A stretch of DNA of 64,000 nucleotides from Megalopta genalis (taxonomy: Eukaryota > Arthropoda > Insecta > Hymenoptera > Halictidae). Shown piece by piece: positions 12,717-24,319 of the stretch. Position numbers and translations under genes: made by a program. Below the pieces are notes generated by a model. It was not told the DNA's origin. It was given only the letters and a program-made list of their open reading frames with translations, and searched no databases. Numbering within the stretch: position 1 is the first letter of the stretch; each line of letters starts with the position of its first letter. The stretch covers positions 5,591,616-5,655,615 of the forward strand of contig NC_135015.1 in assembly GCF_051020955.1 (NCBI RefSeq), read 5' to 3'.

Positions 12717-14711
12717 GGTAGTACAGAATATTTGGAAAATAAAATACCAAACATATAAAATAATCTAGCAAACTATACTATGAAAAATACACTGTCGCAA
12801 TTATTCACTGTTGTTTCATGCCTATAACTAAATAAAAACATAAAATAATACAGTAAAAGCTGCGATAAAAGATACAGTAAAGAATCAACAATGAAAATAC
12901 TGGCAAACGCTTTTTGAGCATTTTTCCGCATTTAGAAAATTCGCAAGGGAGTAGTACGTTCAACAGATAAATTTGTACTTCCCGTTTCGCCCAACTTTCT
13001 GTCCTTTGAGCAGGAACTTCCGCAGGATAAGTAAACATCCAGTCTCTGGACGTCGTCCTCGGTGCGTCAGAGTCACGCGGTCGCGTTGCTCTTTTTCGAA
13101 TTTCATTTATCGTTCGGGGGGTGGAAGGAGAATGAAGAAGGGGGTTGGGGCACGGGGGTTACCGCTTTTACGGGCGACAAAATACCGGCCAATCTGTCCA
13201 CCCTGCAACCACAGCGGCAAAATAGTTCGGTAGAAATCGGCGATAGGGGAGTCGGTTATAGGGGGAACGCGGGGGACCGGGCCGGTGGGTGGACAGTTGA
13301 GGGGGCGGACGTGGTAGGGGGCAGGTGGCGGGGCATAGGGATGCGGCGGATGAGTTCGTCCAAAAGCGCCAGGAGGTGCACGGGGTGGTTAGGCAATTTT
13401 ACGCTCTCCCAGTTACAAAAACCATTTACGCTTAAATGCTCTCGCGTCCCCCAAAGTCCCGCAACCCCTCGATGTCCGCCACCCCGTTGCTGCCACCACT
13501 TTTTCCCCCGTGTGTCCCACCTACTCCTCTTCGAAATTCGCTGCCGCCTATTCGCTCCATGCCGTGACACGATGGACAGCCACCCTCCAGGGGCTTCGAT
13601 GTCCTGCAAATGTCCGGCTAGAATACCGGTGGATGTATCGCGATCGAGCCGTCCCAAAAACGAAACCTTCCACCACGGATAGGGTTATCGTTAGCAGTGC
13701 CGGTCCGACGCGACGGCTATAAAAAATTTGATAAAAAGTTGCGCGGCCGTTCTGTGTAGGTGCTGATACTTGCGCGCTCTAAATTTATTTCATATTTTTT
13801 CGCATTTTTTTGTATTTCTGACCGACTGCAAACGACGTCTCTGGGGATTGTGGTCTCGCTTGTTTGTCTTTTCCAGGATGGAAAATTTCATTTCTTGCAA
13901 CTTGAAATGTTATACTCAAAGCTAAGATTCGCGAGAAGTGATTGTTAGCTCTTTCTCTGGATGATCTTAATATTTTAGTGCTGGAAGTTCGGTAAGACTG
14001 GAAATTTAATATTTCGATTTTTCTGAGACTGAAGCAGGCGCGAACAGACCTGCCGCATATGTTATGCCAGTTTCTCGGTCCAAGTTGGAGCCTTTGGACG
14101 TTGCTCCGTAACTCGTGTTCGACTCCTGAATACAAAATTGATGTATAGGAAACGTACGACGTTGGACAACTTGCCGACTTGCACGGAGTAAGGACCTCTT
14201 GCTGTCGAACACCTCCGAGGTTCGTTCTTCGACTGCTGTCCTATCGAGAACTCTTACATATTTGATCTGACCATCGCAAAAAGGTCCGTGACGGTCGGAT
14301 CCATCTTAATCCTAATAATTAATTGTATTTATTGAGCACTGTATATTTGTTCGATGCGTAACAATTTCCCAAAAGAATTTCCACTACGACGTTAATCTAT
14401 CACCAAACAGTAAAATGTGGTACAATCGTAAAATGTGTAAATTGAAAGGACAAAAATCAAGTCGTGCTTTTTTACAGCATTCTCTTTCTCTTAGGAGAAT
14501 TTCTTTCTCTTACAAGATTTCTCTTAGAGAATGGAACTTACGTATTTAATAAGTAATACCTAGACATTGAATATTTATGCTTACAAAAGTCTACACAAAA
14601 GTCCTTTATAAATTACAACAAACAAGGCTTAATAGTTTTGGTGGTTAATTAATAATGGTTTGTTTCAAATGCAACAACCTATTCTTACTATAATCGAATA
14701 AAATTCGTATT
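12717..14711. other. Non-coding stretch, nothing recognised
   Basis: An AT-rich segment (to about 12960) is followed by a GC-rich segment (about 13040-13700) with poly-G-rich runs and overlapping antisense open frames, then mixed sequence. No recognisable coding domain. Confidence 0.4.
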
Positions 14712-15080
14712 CTAGTAATAACGCACTAAAATGAGAGTAACAGACTGATTAGATCAAAGTTAGATGTTGCTATCCCAGATTCTTTTCTAGCTACAGTAAT
14801 TCCTCCCTAATTCGCGTTCAGATCGTGTACAAAAATGGACAATTTGGGAAGAGAAGATACGATTATTCGAGCCTGGACTGTTGGAAATAGTCTAGCAATG
14901 TAGTCTAATAATGTAGTCTAGTAATAACGCACTAAAATGAGAGTAACAGACTGATTAGATCAAAGTTAGATGTTGCTATCCCAGATTCTTTTCTAGCTAC
15001 AGTTATTCCTCCCTAATTCGCGCTCAGATCGTGTACAAAAATGGACAATTTGGGAAGAGGAGATACGATTATTCGAGCCT
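14712..15080 (+). repeat. Tandem direct duplication of ~163 bp
   Basis: Bases 14712-14874 recur at 14917-15080 with only a few differences, for example AGTAATTCC versus AGTTATTCC, CGCGTTCAG versus CGCGCTCAG and GAGAAGATAC versus GAGGAGATAC. The 42-base link between them is made of short TAGTCTA-type repeats. The high identity implies a recent local duplication. Confidence 0.85.
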
Positions 15081-15183
15081 TGCGTCTCGTTTTTATAGTT
15101 GTTGACAATCAGTAATTATAAAAACGAGCCGCAAGGCTCGAATAATCGTATCTCCTCTTCTTAAACAGTCCATTTTTGTGCGC
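15031..15183. repeat. Foldback: 70-bp inverted arms with a short loop
   Basis: Bases 15031-15100, the tail of the second direct-repeat copy plus a unique 20-base extension, are complementary to 15114-15183 with few mismatches. The loop is about 13 bases. Transcription would give a stable stem of about 70 base pairs. The structure resembles an inverted template-switch duplication or the remnant of an element with inverted ends. Confidence 0.8.
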
Positions 15184-17283
15184 AATCTGATCACGAAATA
15201 GGGAAAAATTACTGAATTCTTACGGAACGCGTGATTCAACTGACTCACTTCTAGCGTTAGTAAAATAGTCATTGAAACCAGTCGATTTCGGAAATCACAA
15301 CAGCCAGAAGACAGACACACATACATAGAACTTGTGGAACAGCAGTGTCAGCAGTGACACGACTCCTAGACTTTGCCCGATTAAAAATTAACCAGCGGAT
15401 ATGTCTCGGATCTGGCTGGCACGGTTCGAGGAGACATAATGAACGTTTAATTAAGGACGTAAAACCGGCGTCCATGGTGGAGGTTAGGTGCGTGTCAACA
15501 ACACCGCACGGTGACTCACGCGCGAACCTGGAAATCACGTATTCATCGTCGGTCCATTCGTAACCCGTTGTGTGGTCAAGGAAGGGGTGAGATATGACGA
15601 GAGGTAGAGAATAGCGAGAGAGCGAGTGGGAGAGAGAAATCGAGGGTGGAAACGAGGGTGGCAGAGAGGTCGGTGGAAGGGGGAAGCGATTAATTTCACA
15701 GCGCGATTCATAATGGAGCTCCATCAATCACTGCCGCCAGTTACGCACAGAATCGCGCCCGGCGGCCGAACGCGGGCGATAATTAATTTCGAAAAATTAT
15801 TAATCGCAATAATGTCCTCATTTACATAGCGCCGTGCCGGTCCGACTGTAGCGTTAATCAAGCGATTCGTTAAAATGCCGCCGGTACGCACAGTCCTTGG
15901 CTACTCGGTCAGAGATAATTTAGCTAATAGAGTGTCAGTGATGTAACAGTCTATTGAGACCGCGGCCGAGAATCATATTTCCATAGAGATTTTGTCGCGA
16001 GTTTCCCTCGGATAGAATGTTCCGCGAACGGATTTGGAAACCGAATTTCACGTTGTAACACGATGTATATTTCGCTTACATCCTATAAGCTTCCGCAGAA
16101 AATTATGTTAAGTTCTTCGCGAACTTGCTCAATCGAAATTCGCCTGCTGGCGGGGATGCAAAGTGAATATTTATCGCCAACTGCTCGTCGGTGCTGAATA
16201 TACTATCCGCCTTCCTAACTGAAAATGGGAACTCGAGACTTCTGACACTTGGATTTCGTGTGTTTGACATTTATACGTTGGGACGATTGCAAATTTCTCC
16301 GAAAATTTTAATTGCTGCTCGAATTCGCTCGTTCTAAGGCTATTATTTTCTTATCGCGCGAACATTTTTCGGCCATTTTCCTGAACTTATCAATGATAGA
16401 TATGTTTATATACCGTTCCGAAAATTATTTATCAATTGTAACGGTATCAAATATTCTTTTTGTTGCAGGTACGTAAGCGAATCTACACTGAATGAGTCAA
16501 TCTACCTTCTACCACAGCTATAAATTGGTAAGAGAAATCTTGTTCGCTGCAAACAAATTGAGATTTCAATCTCTATCAGTGTCTACATGTAGGTTGGGTA
16601 ATATCTGAAATAAGTTTCGCAAGAAATCGAGAGTAATAAAGGTTGAACGAACAACAAACATTGTAATAAGAAGCATCACCGTTTCAGTGCTAAGTAGTAC
16701 TAGTCGGTATACGGTCCAACCTGTCGTACTTCTCATACACCGCCTATAAATCCACGTGACTGAAAAACATCGTACATTGTCTCCGCAAAATATAACCCGT
16801 CAGACGCATTATTCTGCCGTAGATAAAATTAACACAACCGAGACATCGACACGTCGCTCCGCCGTGTAACCTTTCCCGTGCTGTATGTACACGCGGACAC
16901 TGCTGTACATGTACGTATGTATACATACATTTATATATATACATGTATATCGCGGTACGGATCGTGGTTAACAGCCCGCGACGTCGTAAATTGATAGTAA
17001 ATGTCACATCCGGATTGCAGAATAAGAACGCTCTCCTGTGGGAAAGCTCCTGCTGCCTGCAATCACTTAGTCGCTCACTCTGCGGGCCATGAACGTCGCT
17101 CGCATTGCTTGCTGACGCTCGTAAGTCCGAGACATTGATATTCCCCTGGAAGGCCGGAAATATTAGATTCTACAGAAAGTTGCGGCATTGTCTGCGAAAT
17201 TACTCGAAACGGCAGACCAAGTCGCTGCTTAGTCCGCAATTAATACGATGTTGGTCGCATGAATCTGTTCAACTACTTCCAAC
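15184..17283. other. Non-coding stretch, nothing recognised
   Basis: Mixed composition. A short alternating TACATG/TATATA region at about 16905-16950 is locally self-complementary. No coding domain or element was recognised. Confidence 0.4.
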
Positions 17284-17389
17284 ATAATTTACTTCACTAT
17301 ATTATAGTGTTACTATATAATTACTATATAATAGCAACTATATAGTAATTATATATATAATACTACAATAATACTACTAATACTATATA

Positions 17390-17429
<40 letters not shown>

Positions 17430-17512
17430 TATATAGTATTAGTAGTATTATTGTAGTATTATATTATTTATATATATTTATTATTATTTATATTTATATT
17501 ATATATATTATA

Positions 17513-17562
<50 letters not shown>

Positions 17563-17645
17563 TATATAGTATTAGTAGTATTATTGTAGTATTATATTAT
17601 TTATATATATTTATTATTATTTATATTTATATTATATATATTATA

Positions 17646-17709
<64 letters not shown>

Positions 17710-17784
17710 TATATAGTATTAGTAGTATTATTGTAGTATTATATATATAATTACTATATAGTTGCTATATAATTTACTTCGCTA
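17284..17784. repeat. AT-rich palindromic array (nested hairpin)
   Basis: Left arm 17331-17402 and right arm about 17697-17768 are near-perfect reverse complements, starting ATAGCAACTATATAG and ending CTATATAGTTGCTAT. Between them a composite unit containing TAGTATTAGTAGTATTATTG recurs at about 17427, 17559 and 17706, separated by (TA)n runs. The whole is flanked by a 16-bp direct repeat differing at one base: ATAATTTACTTCACTA at 17284-17299 and ATAATTTACTTCGCTA at 17769-17784. It can form a long cruciform and is likely polymorphic in length. Confidence 0.85.
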
Positions 17785-20660
17785 CGAGATCCTTTATGAT
17801 AACGAAAAGATATTTACATCAGCTTTAGGCTAATTATTTGTTAAATTCAATGTGGCATAACATAGGTAATAATAAATTAATGTAGCAGAAGAAGTGTGTG
17901 ACAAAACAATGGTTCTAGGCTGAAATGTCCTTTGAACGATTTTAATCGTTTGTCTTATTTCTAGTAATAATCTGCTAAATGTGAATCTTGTTCTGTTCTT
18001 TTAACTCTCTGTAAAAATTATATTTTCTTGTAATCAATATTTAAGCATTCAAGTAACCATTGGCACACAATAAATATGTTTTCCTCCTCTTTCGAGAAAA
18101 ATAAATGGAAGCACAATAAAGTTTGATCATATTACACATACCATTACTACGTACAAAACTGACAATCTCATAGTAACGTTACACTGGCTAACCATTTTTC
18201 GAGTGGAAGTTTCTGCAAATTTTATCAGTGAAAATCTCGTTCACCGTGTATCGACAACCGCAGCAAAGTCCGTTGACGAATGTAACAATCCGTAAGCGAC
18301 TTACAAAACAGCCTTTGTTGGTCGGACCTTCAGCCCGCCGGTTGCATATTAGTCGCGTGAGACACGAGAATTAATAAAATCTGGAAATTACAACGTAGAC
18401 GCCGGCGAATTTCGCGAGGGCGCAATGGATGTCGAACGAGATCCCGTATTCGTGCGCGAAGCAGAAATTTATTTATTCAATAATGACCCCCGTCGGTTTT
18501 TCGTGGCCGTGCACGTGACAGGCGCACGCGACCACGCGAAACGGTCCCCGCTGATATTATGTCTTGCACGGTAACCCGGCTGTTACACGTTTTTATGGGA
18601 AATATCTGATTCTAGAGCGTTTCCACGCGACGCGACAACAGGCCCGATGTCCCTGTTACACGATTTGTTCTCGAGCAAACCGGAGACAACAATATTTTTC
18701 TGAGCCGAGCCGTGTCAAGTCGAGTCGAGTCGATTCGGTTCGATTCGGTTCGGCGGGATCGCTGGCCGTGGGGAAAGGAAACGAGTAAACGAGCGCATTC
18801 GCCGAAGTAACTGCCAGACAATCGATAGGTCGCCTATCCCGGTAACGCTTCGTTGTGTCTCTCAATTTCGAACTGGGGGCTTCATGAATACCCAATGGCC
18901 CGGGAGGAACTCCGAACCGTTCTAGGAACACCGGCTGGCACCGAGACCCGCTTCCATCCCTTCGGAATCGACGTTACAACACGCGATCCCACGCGCCGAA
19001 TACGCTCGGCCGCTCAGTGATTCTGATGAACCAATAAGAAGACGATTTCGGCAATCGTTCCGGGATCGTTTTCGTTTCCTTTCTCTCGCTCGGGCTTCGC
19101 CCACCGATCTTCCCGCTTTTTAGAGACACTGCTGGATTAAACTGTCGTTAAATCTCGAAATCTGTGGGTCAGTTTCGCTTCGATCTCCTGATCAAAGGTT
19201 CCGCAGTTTATTTGAGTACATGTTCCGCTGACGGTTCTAAGAGCCGAGTAACAAAAGTAGCAATAGCAATAGTATCGTCTGGTCTCTGTAAATAGATTTG
19301 TTGCGAAACTGATGTCTTCTAAACTTCGTTCCAAAGTGAGTACTATCGTTTGTATTGCTCCACGAACTTAAACGTTCACTTTTCTACTATTACTATTCTA
19401 GCAGATTGCAACAGAAATTACCACAAAAAGACATTTAAATCTTAAGTACTGTATAGAATCTGTATTGGTACATCGATCGATTGCGTACGCAATTTAGGGA
19501 AGTGGGAATGGGACAGTTTGCGAAGCATTCGCGCGGAAGCTGAAAGGAAAGCGAGCATTTTGTTCTTAGTCGCCGTTGGAGTTGATTCAAAGTTGGCAAT
19601 GTAAATCGCGTTTTCATGAGTTTCTTGAGAGCTCGGCCGCGAAGCATTAAGGGTAAATGGTATGGTCTATAAACGCTAACCACTCCTTGAGTGGAGTGCG
19701 GATTTGGTGGGGCACCCGGTAGAAAATTAGGTCGACGTCTGGTACTTCAATTAAATCCCTACCCCAGGACTCAACCACTGTCCAGTTTCATTTCAGAAGT
19801 TTCCACACAATGGACCATTCCTATTCGGAGATCCGTTCGACACGAAGGACGCGTAGGGTTCCTGACTCATGGATCCTTCTGTCGAAGCTGCGCGACGATA
19901 ACCTCGCCGTAATTGGTCCAAATGCATCGCCCGGCTCTCCGGCTGGTCTCAGCTCTCGCACCAAGAACTTTCTAGATTAAACGCTTAATTACACGACCGC
20001 TATCTCTTTTGGCCAAGAAACCCCTGAATCCTTGTCATGCCTTGGCACAATGAAAGGAGACGCCTGCGACTCTACATACGCTTCCTCGAACACTTCATCG
20101 CGGTCGATCTCTTCTCACTTCGAATCAGAAGTTGCCTCAGCCGTCTTCGTTCTATCAGTTTTTTTTCCCACGTGAAATTTTTTCGGCTAGAATATTTCGA
20201 TCTTTACCATAAATTTTGACCCTTCGATTGTGAACAAATTTTACGAAACACGAGTCTTCTTTCACGTTGTTCCAATGAAGTTTCATCCGCAAAATATGAA
20301 CCACCTGCTTTGCTCTCTCACGCAGTTTGTCGGGATTAGAACTCGTACGAATTATTTGACAATGAATTCCTCTTTCGACGGTGTGTATTTTCTTTGTGAC
20401 TTTTTTCCCATTATGACTGAGAAATTCGCTATAAATGCATGAAGATCCAGATATCCGGTGAGATTTCGACACAGCACAAACATTTTTCCGTAAGCTACCT
20501 TAAGCCTTTAGGGACGAATGTTGACGTATCGACGACTGTAAATCTTACATTAAAATTTCTGAGCATATCATTTGATTCTATATATACCAAAAGATCAGGG
20601 TATATTGTTCATTTTCCTCATTACTTAAGTCTTTGATACAATCTTAGTTCTTTGAAGTAG
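17785..20660. other. Non-coding stretch, nothing recognised
   Basis: AT-rich to about 18330, then mixed. A small GTCGA/TTCGG pentamer-rich run lies at about 18714-18755. Open frames are short and without recognisable domains. Confidence 0.4.
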
Positions 20661-20666
20661 TTTTTG

Positions 20667-21107
20667 CTAAGATCGCCGCCTCCAAGGCAAAAATTTGGCA
20701 AGAAACAGTGTCAACAACTTCACAGGAATCTTCCATAGAAGTATTCCGTATGTGCATCCGAAGGAGCCAAGATATTGCGAAGCCTTCACAAGTCGATTGA
20801 AATCCGCCTCGACTTCTCCGGCTATATCTCCGCGCCGACTATCGAAATTTCGCCCAGTTTCTAAGGATTGGTCATTAACCGTACCTAGCCCATTGTTCTC
20901 GATGGCGAACTGGCTAAATGGTACACAATACGGTCTCAGGCCTTCCATTATCTCCGAGATTATCGCTCGCTGTTGCAGCGTAGCCTGTGTGTTTCCAACT
21001 CCAGCTCGAGGTCGAACTTGTTCCGCGGCAAGAATTTTTAAGCCAGAGCTCTTATCGCTCGGAGAAATCTTGTGTATAAACAGCTGCTTTAATCGCTGGC
21101 CATCATA
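20667..21107 (-). CDS. Unassigned minus-strand open frame, possible exon
   Basis: Read on the minus strand, the frame is open for 146 codons from just after a stop at 21108-21110 to a TAG at 20667-20669. The first in-frame ATG is near 20948, so if this is an exon it probably begins at an upstream splice site and not at a start codon. The translation is balanced in composition, unlike the arginine/serine/proline-rich chance frames elsewhere. It includes the stretches AAEQVRPRAGVGNTQ, FAIENNGLGTVNDQ and DIAGEVEADFNRLVKA. The opposite strand is also open for 188 codons, a pattern often seen where the true coding strand has regular codon bias. The last ~25 residues (LLWKIPVKLLTLFLAKF...) are hydrophobic and may be intronic read-through. 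I do not recognise the family and do not propose a function. It could be an exon, a processed pseudogene or chance. Confidence 0.35.
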   Translation of the reverse strand, partial: YDGQRLKQLFIHKISPSDKSSGLKILAAEQVRPRAGVGNTQATLQQRAIISEIMEGLRPYCVPFSQFAIENNGLGTVNDQSLETGRNFDSRRGDIAGEVEADFNRLVKASQYLGSFGCTYGILLWKIPVKLLTLFLAKFLPWRRRS

Positions 21108-22130
21108 TTACATGATTCTACATCGTAATCGCAGATTTTTCTATCCGATCGAAGAGAATCTTCCATTTGACGATTGCGATAAGCAGTATGGTACACTGTG
21201 CAGCAGATGCACCACTTTATGGTACAGAGTCAGACGCGTGACTGAGTCTGCGAAACAGTAAATCTCGTTATTCTTTCAGAAAGTTATTTCTGTGCCAACT
21301 ATAGCTTCGTAAGAATCGAACAACCTTTATGCTCTGCATCGTAAAATACTTTACAAGACATGAGAAATGCATCATTTAGGTAGTCAGCTGTTGAGAAGTA
21401 GCTTCACTTGGAAGTTGCATTACTGAGTGCTCGACAAAGCTGCTTAAAGTATGTTCGAACTTATATTTAAAATGATTGATGAGCATCCACCTAAACGGAC
21501 TTAACGGACTTATTGCTATCTGTACAATCCTCAAAACTATTCATTTTCTTACGATAAAAGTGTTAAATATTAGATCATCCTAAAAGCTTGTAATGAACAA
21601 ATGTAGTGATTGTTGACAATTTTCATGATAGCGCATTTTATAAGATATCAGTCGTCGAAAAAGCATGTTTCGAGAGATGAAGAGCCTCATTGGGACGCTG
21701 ATTAACGCATTCTTCGTCGCCAGCGTCGCAGAAGCGTCTTTCCAGCGGAATTTCCTGGTGCCGGAAAATTCGTTGAAACACGTGCCAATGAATTATCGAA
21801 AAGGAACTGGGACGATCGTAAAAATGCATTGGAACGTGCGTAAGCGCTCGGAGGACTCGTAATTTTCTTCGAGGAGTGCGGTAACAAGAAAAACGTCTGC
21901 AAGGGGACCATGTGTGAGAGCAATAGTGGCAAGCCGAACGGAGGAGGTAAAAGTGGCCGCGCTCTGAGAAAATAACGTAATTGGCTAGGAATACTTCGGA
22001 GGGTTGGTTCGTTAAGTTTTATTAATCCGATGCAAAATACAAGTACGGAGGAAAAGTTCGAATACGGAAAGTCTCCAAGGATGGCGACGAGGCCAGCAAC
22101 GGAGTAGGGGAGAGAAGAGAGATAGAGATC

Positions 22131-22174
<44 letters not shown>

Positions 22175-24070
22175 AAACGAGAGGGAAAATAAGAAGGTAT
22201 AGAATTCGATCCTTGGATAGATCCGAACCAGTCATTCTTAATTAAATATAATTGCGGAGGTCAGGTCGATAGGGTCTGGATATGGTTCGATTTCCTTCCG
22301 AAACGGGACCCATCTCGAGGTAGCTTTCGCAAAAGTTACGCCGGAACCTTTTCTTTTTCTTTCGCAAGCCGATGGCCTTCGATGCTTCCACGATATCTAT
22401 CTCGCTACCTCGCTTCACCACCATCCTCCCTCTCCTCATCCTCATCCTCCTGCTTCTCTTCCACAACGCCGGAAAGCTCCGACTTTGAAGGAGGTCTTGG
22501 AAACTTTTTCAATCGGCGACCTTTCCCCGATTCAGAGGCATCGATGGCGTTGGAAGGAATATGAAGTATTCGCCAACTATTTCCATCATTCTATAGGTCC
22601 CTTAAAAACAGCTCGATAGAGGCATTGTGCGGCCGTCAGCCGAATCAAATTTTTTGGTGAACTACTTTCGGTCCAGCAACGACCACGTGTCGCCGTTTCC
22701 GTCACGGACCAACGGAGACACTCTGCGGACGTTTATGCGAAGTGTATAGCTCGATTCTTGCATCAGTTACTAGGAAAACTGCTGACGATTTCCGTAGTTT
22801 ATATTTTCTGTACTTAATATAAACTAATTCTACTGGCTTCGTGTTGTGCAAAGTTCAATTGACAATTCTTCTTTAGTTAGATCGAAGCAATGAACAAATT
22901 GAATCACATTTATTACAATTTAATGAAAGAATTGACCGAGTAAGGTGTTTATCTAACTTGCTGTTGGTTTCGTTCAATGAGACAATTCTTTTGAAATTGT
23001 TCAATCAGAATTAAACGAACCTTCTAATATTTCTCTTAAGAACGATTCAATACTGAAGAACTGTTTCAAGTTCCTCCTTTCTAAAGATCCTCTTTTTCAG
23101 GCACTATTGCCATTACAAAACGTATTTCCCACTGCTTGCTCACATGGCAAAATAATCAAGATTATCACATTTTTGTCAGATCTGAGAAATTGCTGTAACT
23201 CTTTTGCTGTTTCGAACAGATGAATATTTTTCATCGAGGTGCATGATGACACTTACACAAATTTATTATGACCAGGTGATCGAATAATCAGATTGGTTCC
23301 AGCACCGCCTAAATGGAGTCTCGTTGATCCTTTTGGTCGACTAAGGCGGATCAGCTCAGAGATTTCGTGGACGTCGAGGAAATAAGAAGAATAGGAGATA
23401 GGGAGAGGCGCGCTGTACGATTTGGTTCTCTCTTTTCCACGACGGTAAACACTCCGGGCCGATAGCTACGGTGGCCACGAAACGAAAGTGTGGGACAAAA
23501 AGTAGATAAATGGTGACTGGATAGTAAGGGTGGGCCAATCTATCACGCCCCAGGGGAGTGTTATTGACAGTGCAAGAACTGTCTAACCCTCGGCCCTCTC
23601 TTTCTCCGTCTCCCTACTTCCTCCTCTTGGCTATTTTCTGGCTCTTACCCCTTTTCCCTGTCTTTCCCCTCTTGATTCGTGTTTTAAACCATACTTCTGT
23701 CTTGTACACCCGCATTCCTCCTCCCAATCTGTATGAGGAATGTCGAGATAAGTAAACCTGATCTCGTTGGCAAGAACGAGCGCGATCCTCTGTCAACGGA
23801 AATACATTCGTTTCCCGTCTTCGAATTGCAGTTTACGAGAGAACAGTATGTAAACCAATATATGATTTTCGTAGATTTTGGAATGAAAATGCGATAAAGA
23901 AGTCAGGCCGGACAGTTTAAACGTTGGCGGTTTACACGTTTCTCTAGGTCCATTCTCCTACTTCTTCTGAATGTTCTTTTTTGTTCTTTACACTATCTTG
24001 GCTACAAAGGCAAATTCTTAAACGGAGAAAATGTTACAACGAGAGGATAATTTGTAGTGAAATCATACAA
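21108..24070. other. Non-coding stretch, nothing recognised
   Basis: Mixed composition with a (GA)n tract listed separately. Serine/leucine-rich antisense frames near 22130-22200 arise from that tract. No recognisable exon or element. Confidence 0.4.
22133..22168 (+). repeat. (GA)n microsatellite
   Basis: An almost uninterrupted GA dinucleotide run of about 18 units within a longer purine-rich stretch (about 22107-22195). Confidence 0.95.
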
Positions 24071-24074
24071 TTGA

Positions 24075-24315
24075 CACGTTCGTTACCAGCGTCACAGATG
24101 TGTGACGACTATGATATTGTATTTCACCTAAAGAACGTCAAATTAATTTTGTGAATATGATTATTTAAAATTGTAACACGTAGCATAATATTTAGAGAAT
24201 TTGTAGCTTGCCTTGATGACATTTTCATCATATTTTAAAAGAGAATACGATGTATTTAGTACGATAAATATAATAAATATAACGGTGTACGCTAGTGACG
24301 CTGGTAGCAAACGTG
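24075..24315. mobile_element. piggyBac-like MITE, 241 bp
   Basis: The left end CACGTTCGTTACCAGCGTCA and the right end, read on the other strand as CACGTTTGCTACCAGCGTCA, match at 18 of 20 positions. The target is TTAA at 24316-24319 on the right and TTGA at 24071-24074 on the left, a one-base decay. Just inside the left repeat is a GTCACA...TGTGAC hairpin. No coding capacity. The end sequence begins with the same CACGTT as the element at 55528, suggesting related terminal recognition. Confidence 0.75.
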
Positions 24316-24319
24316 TTAA

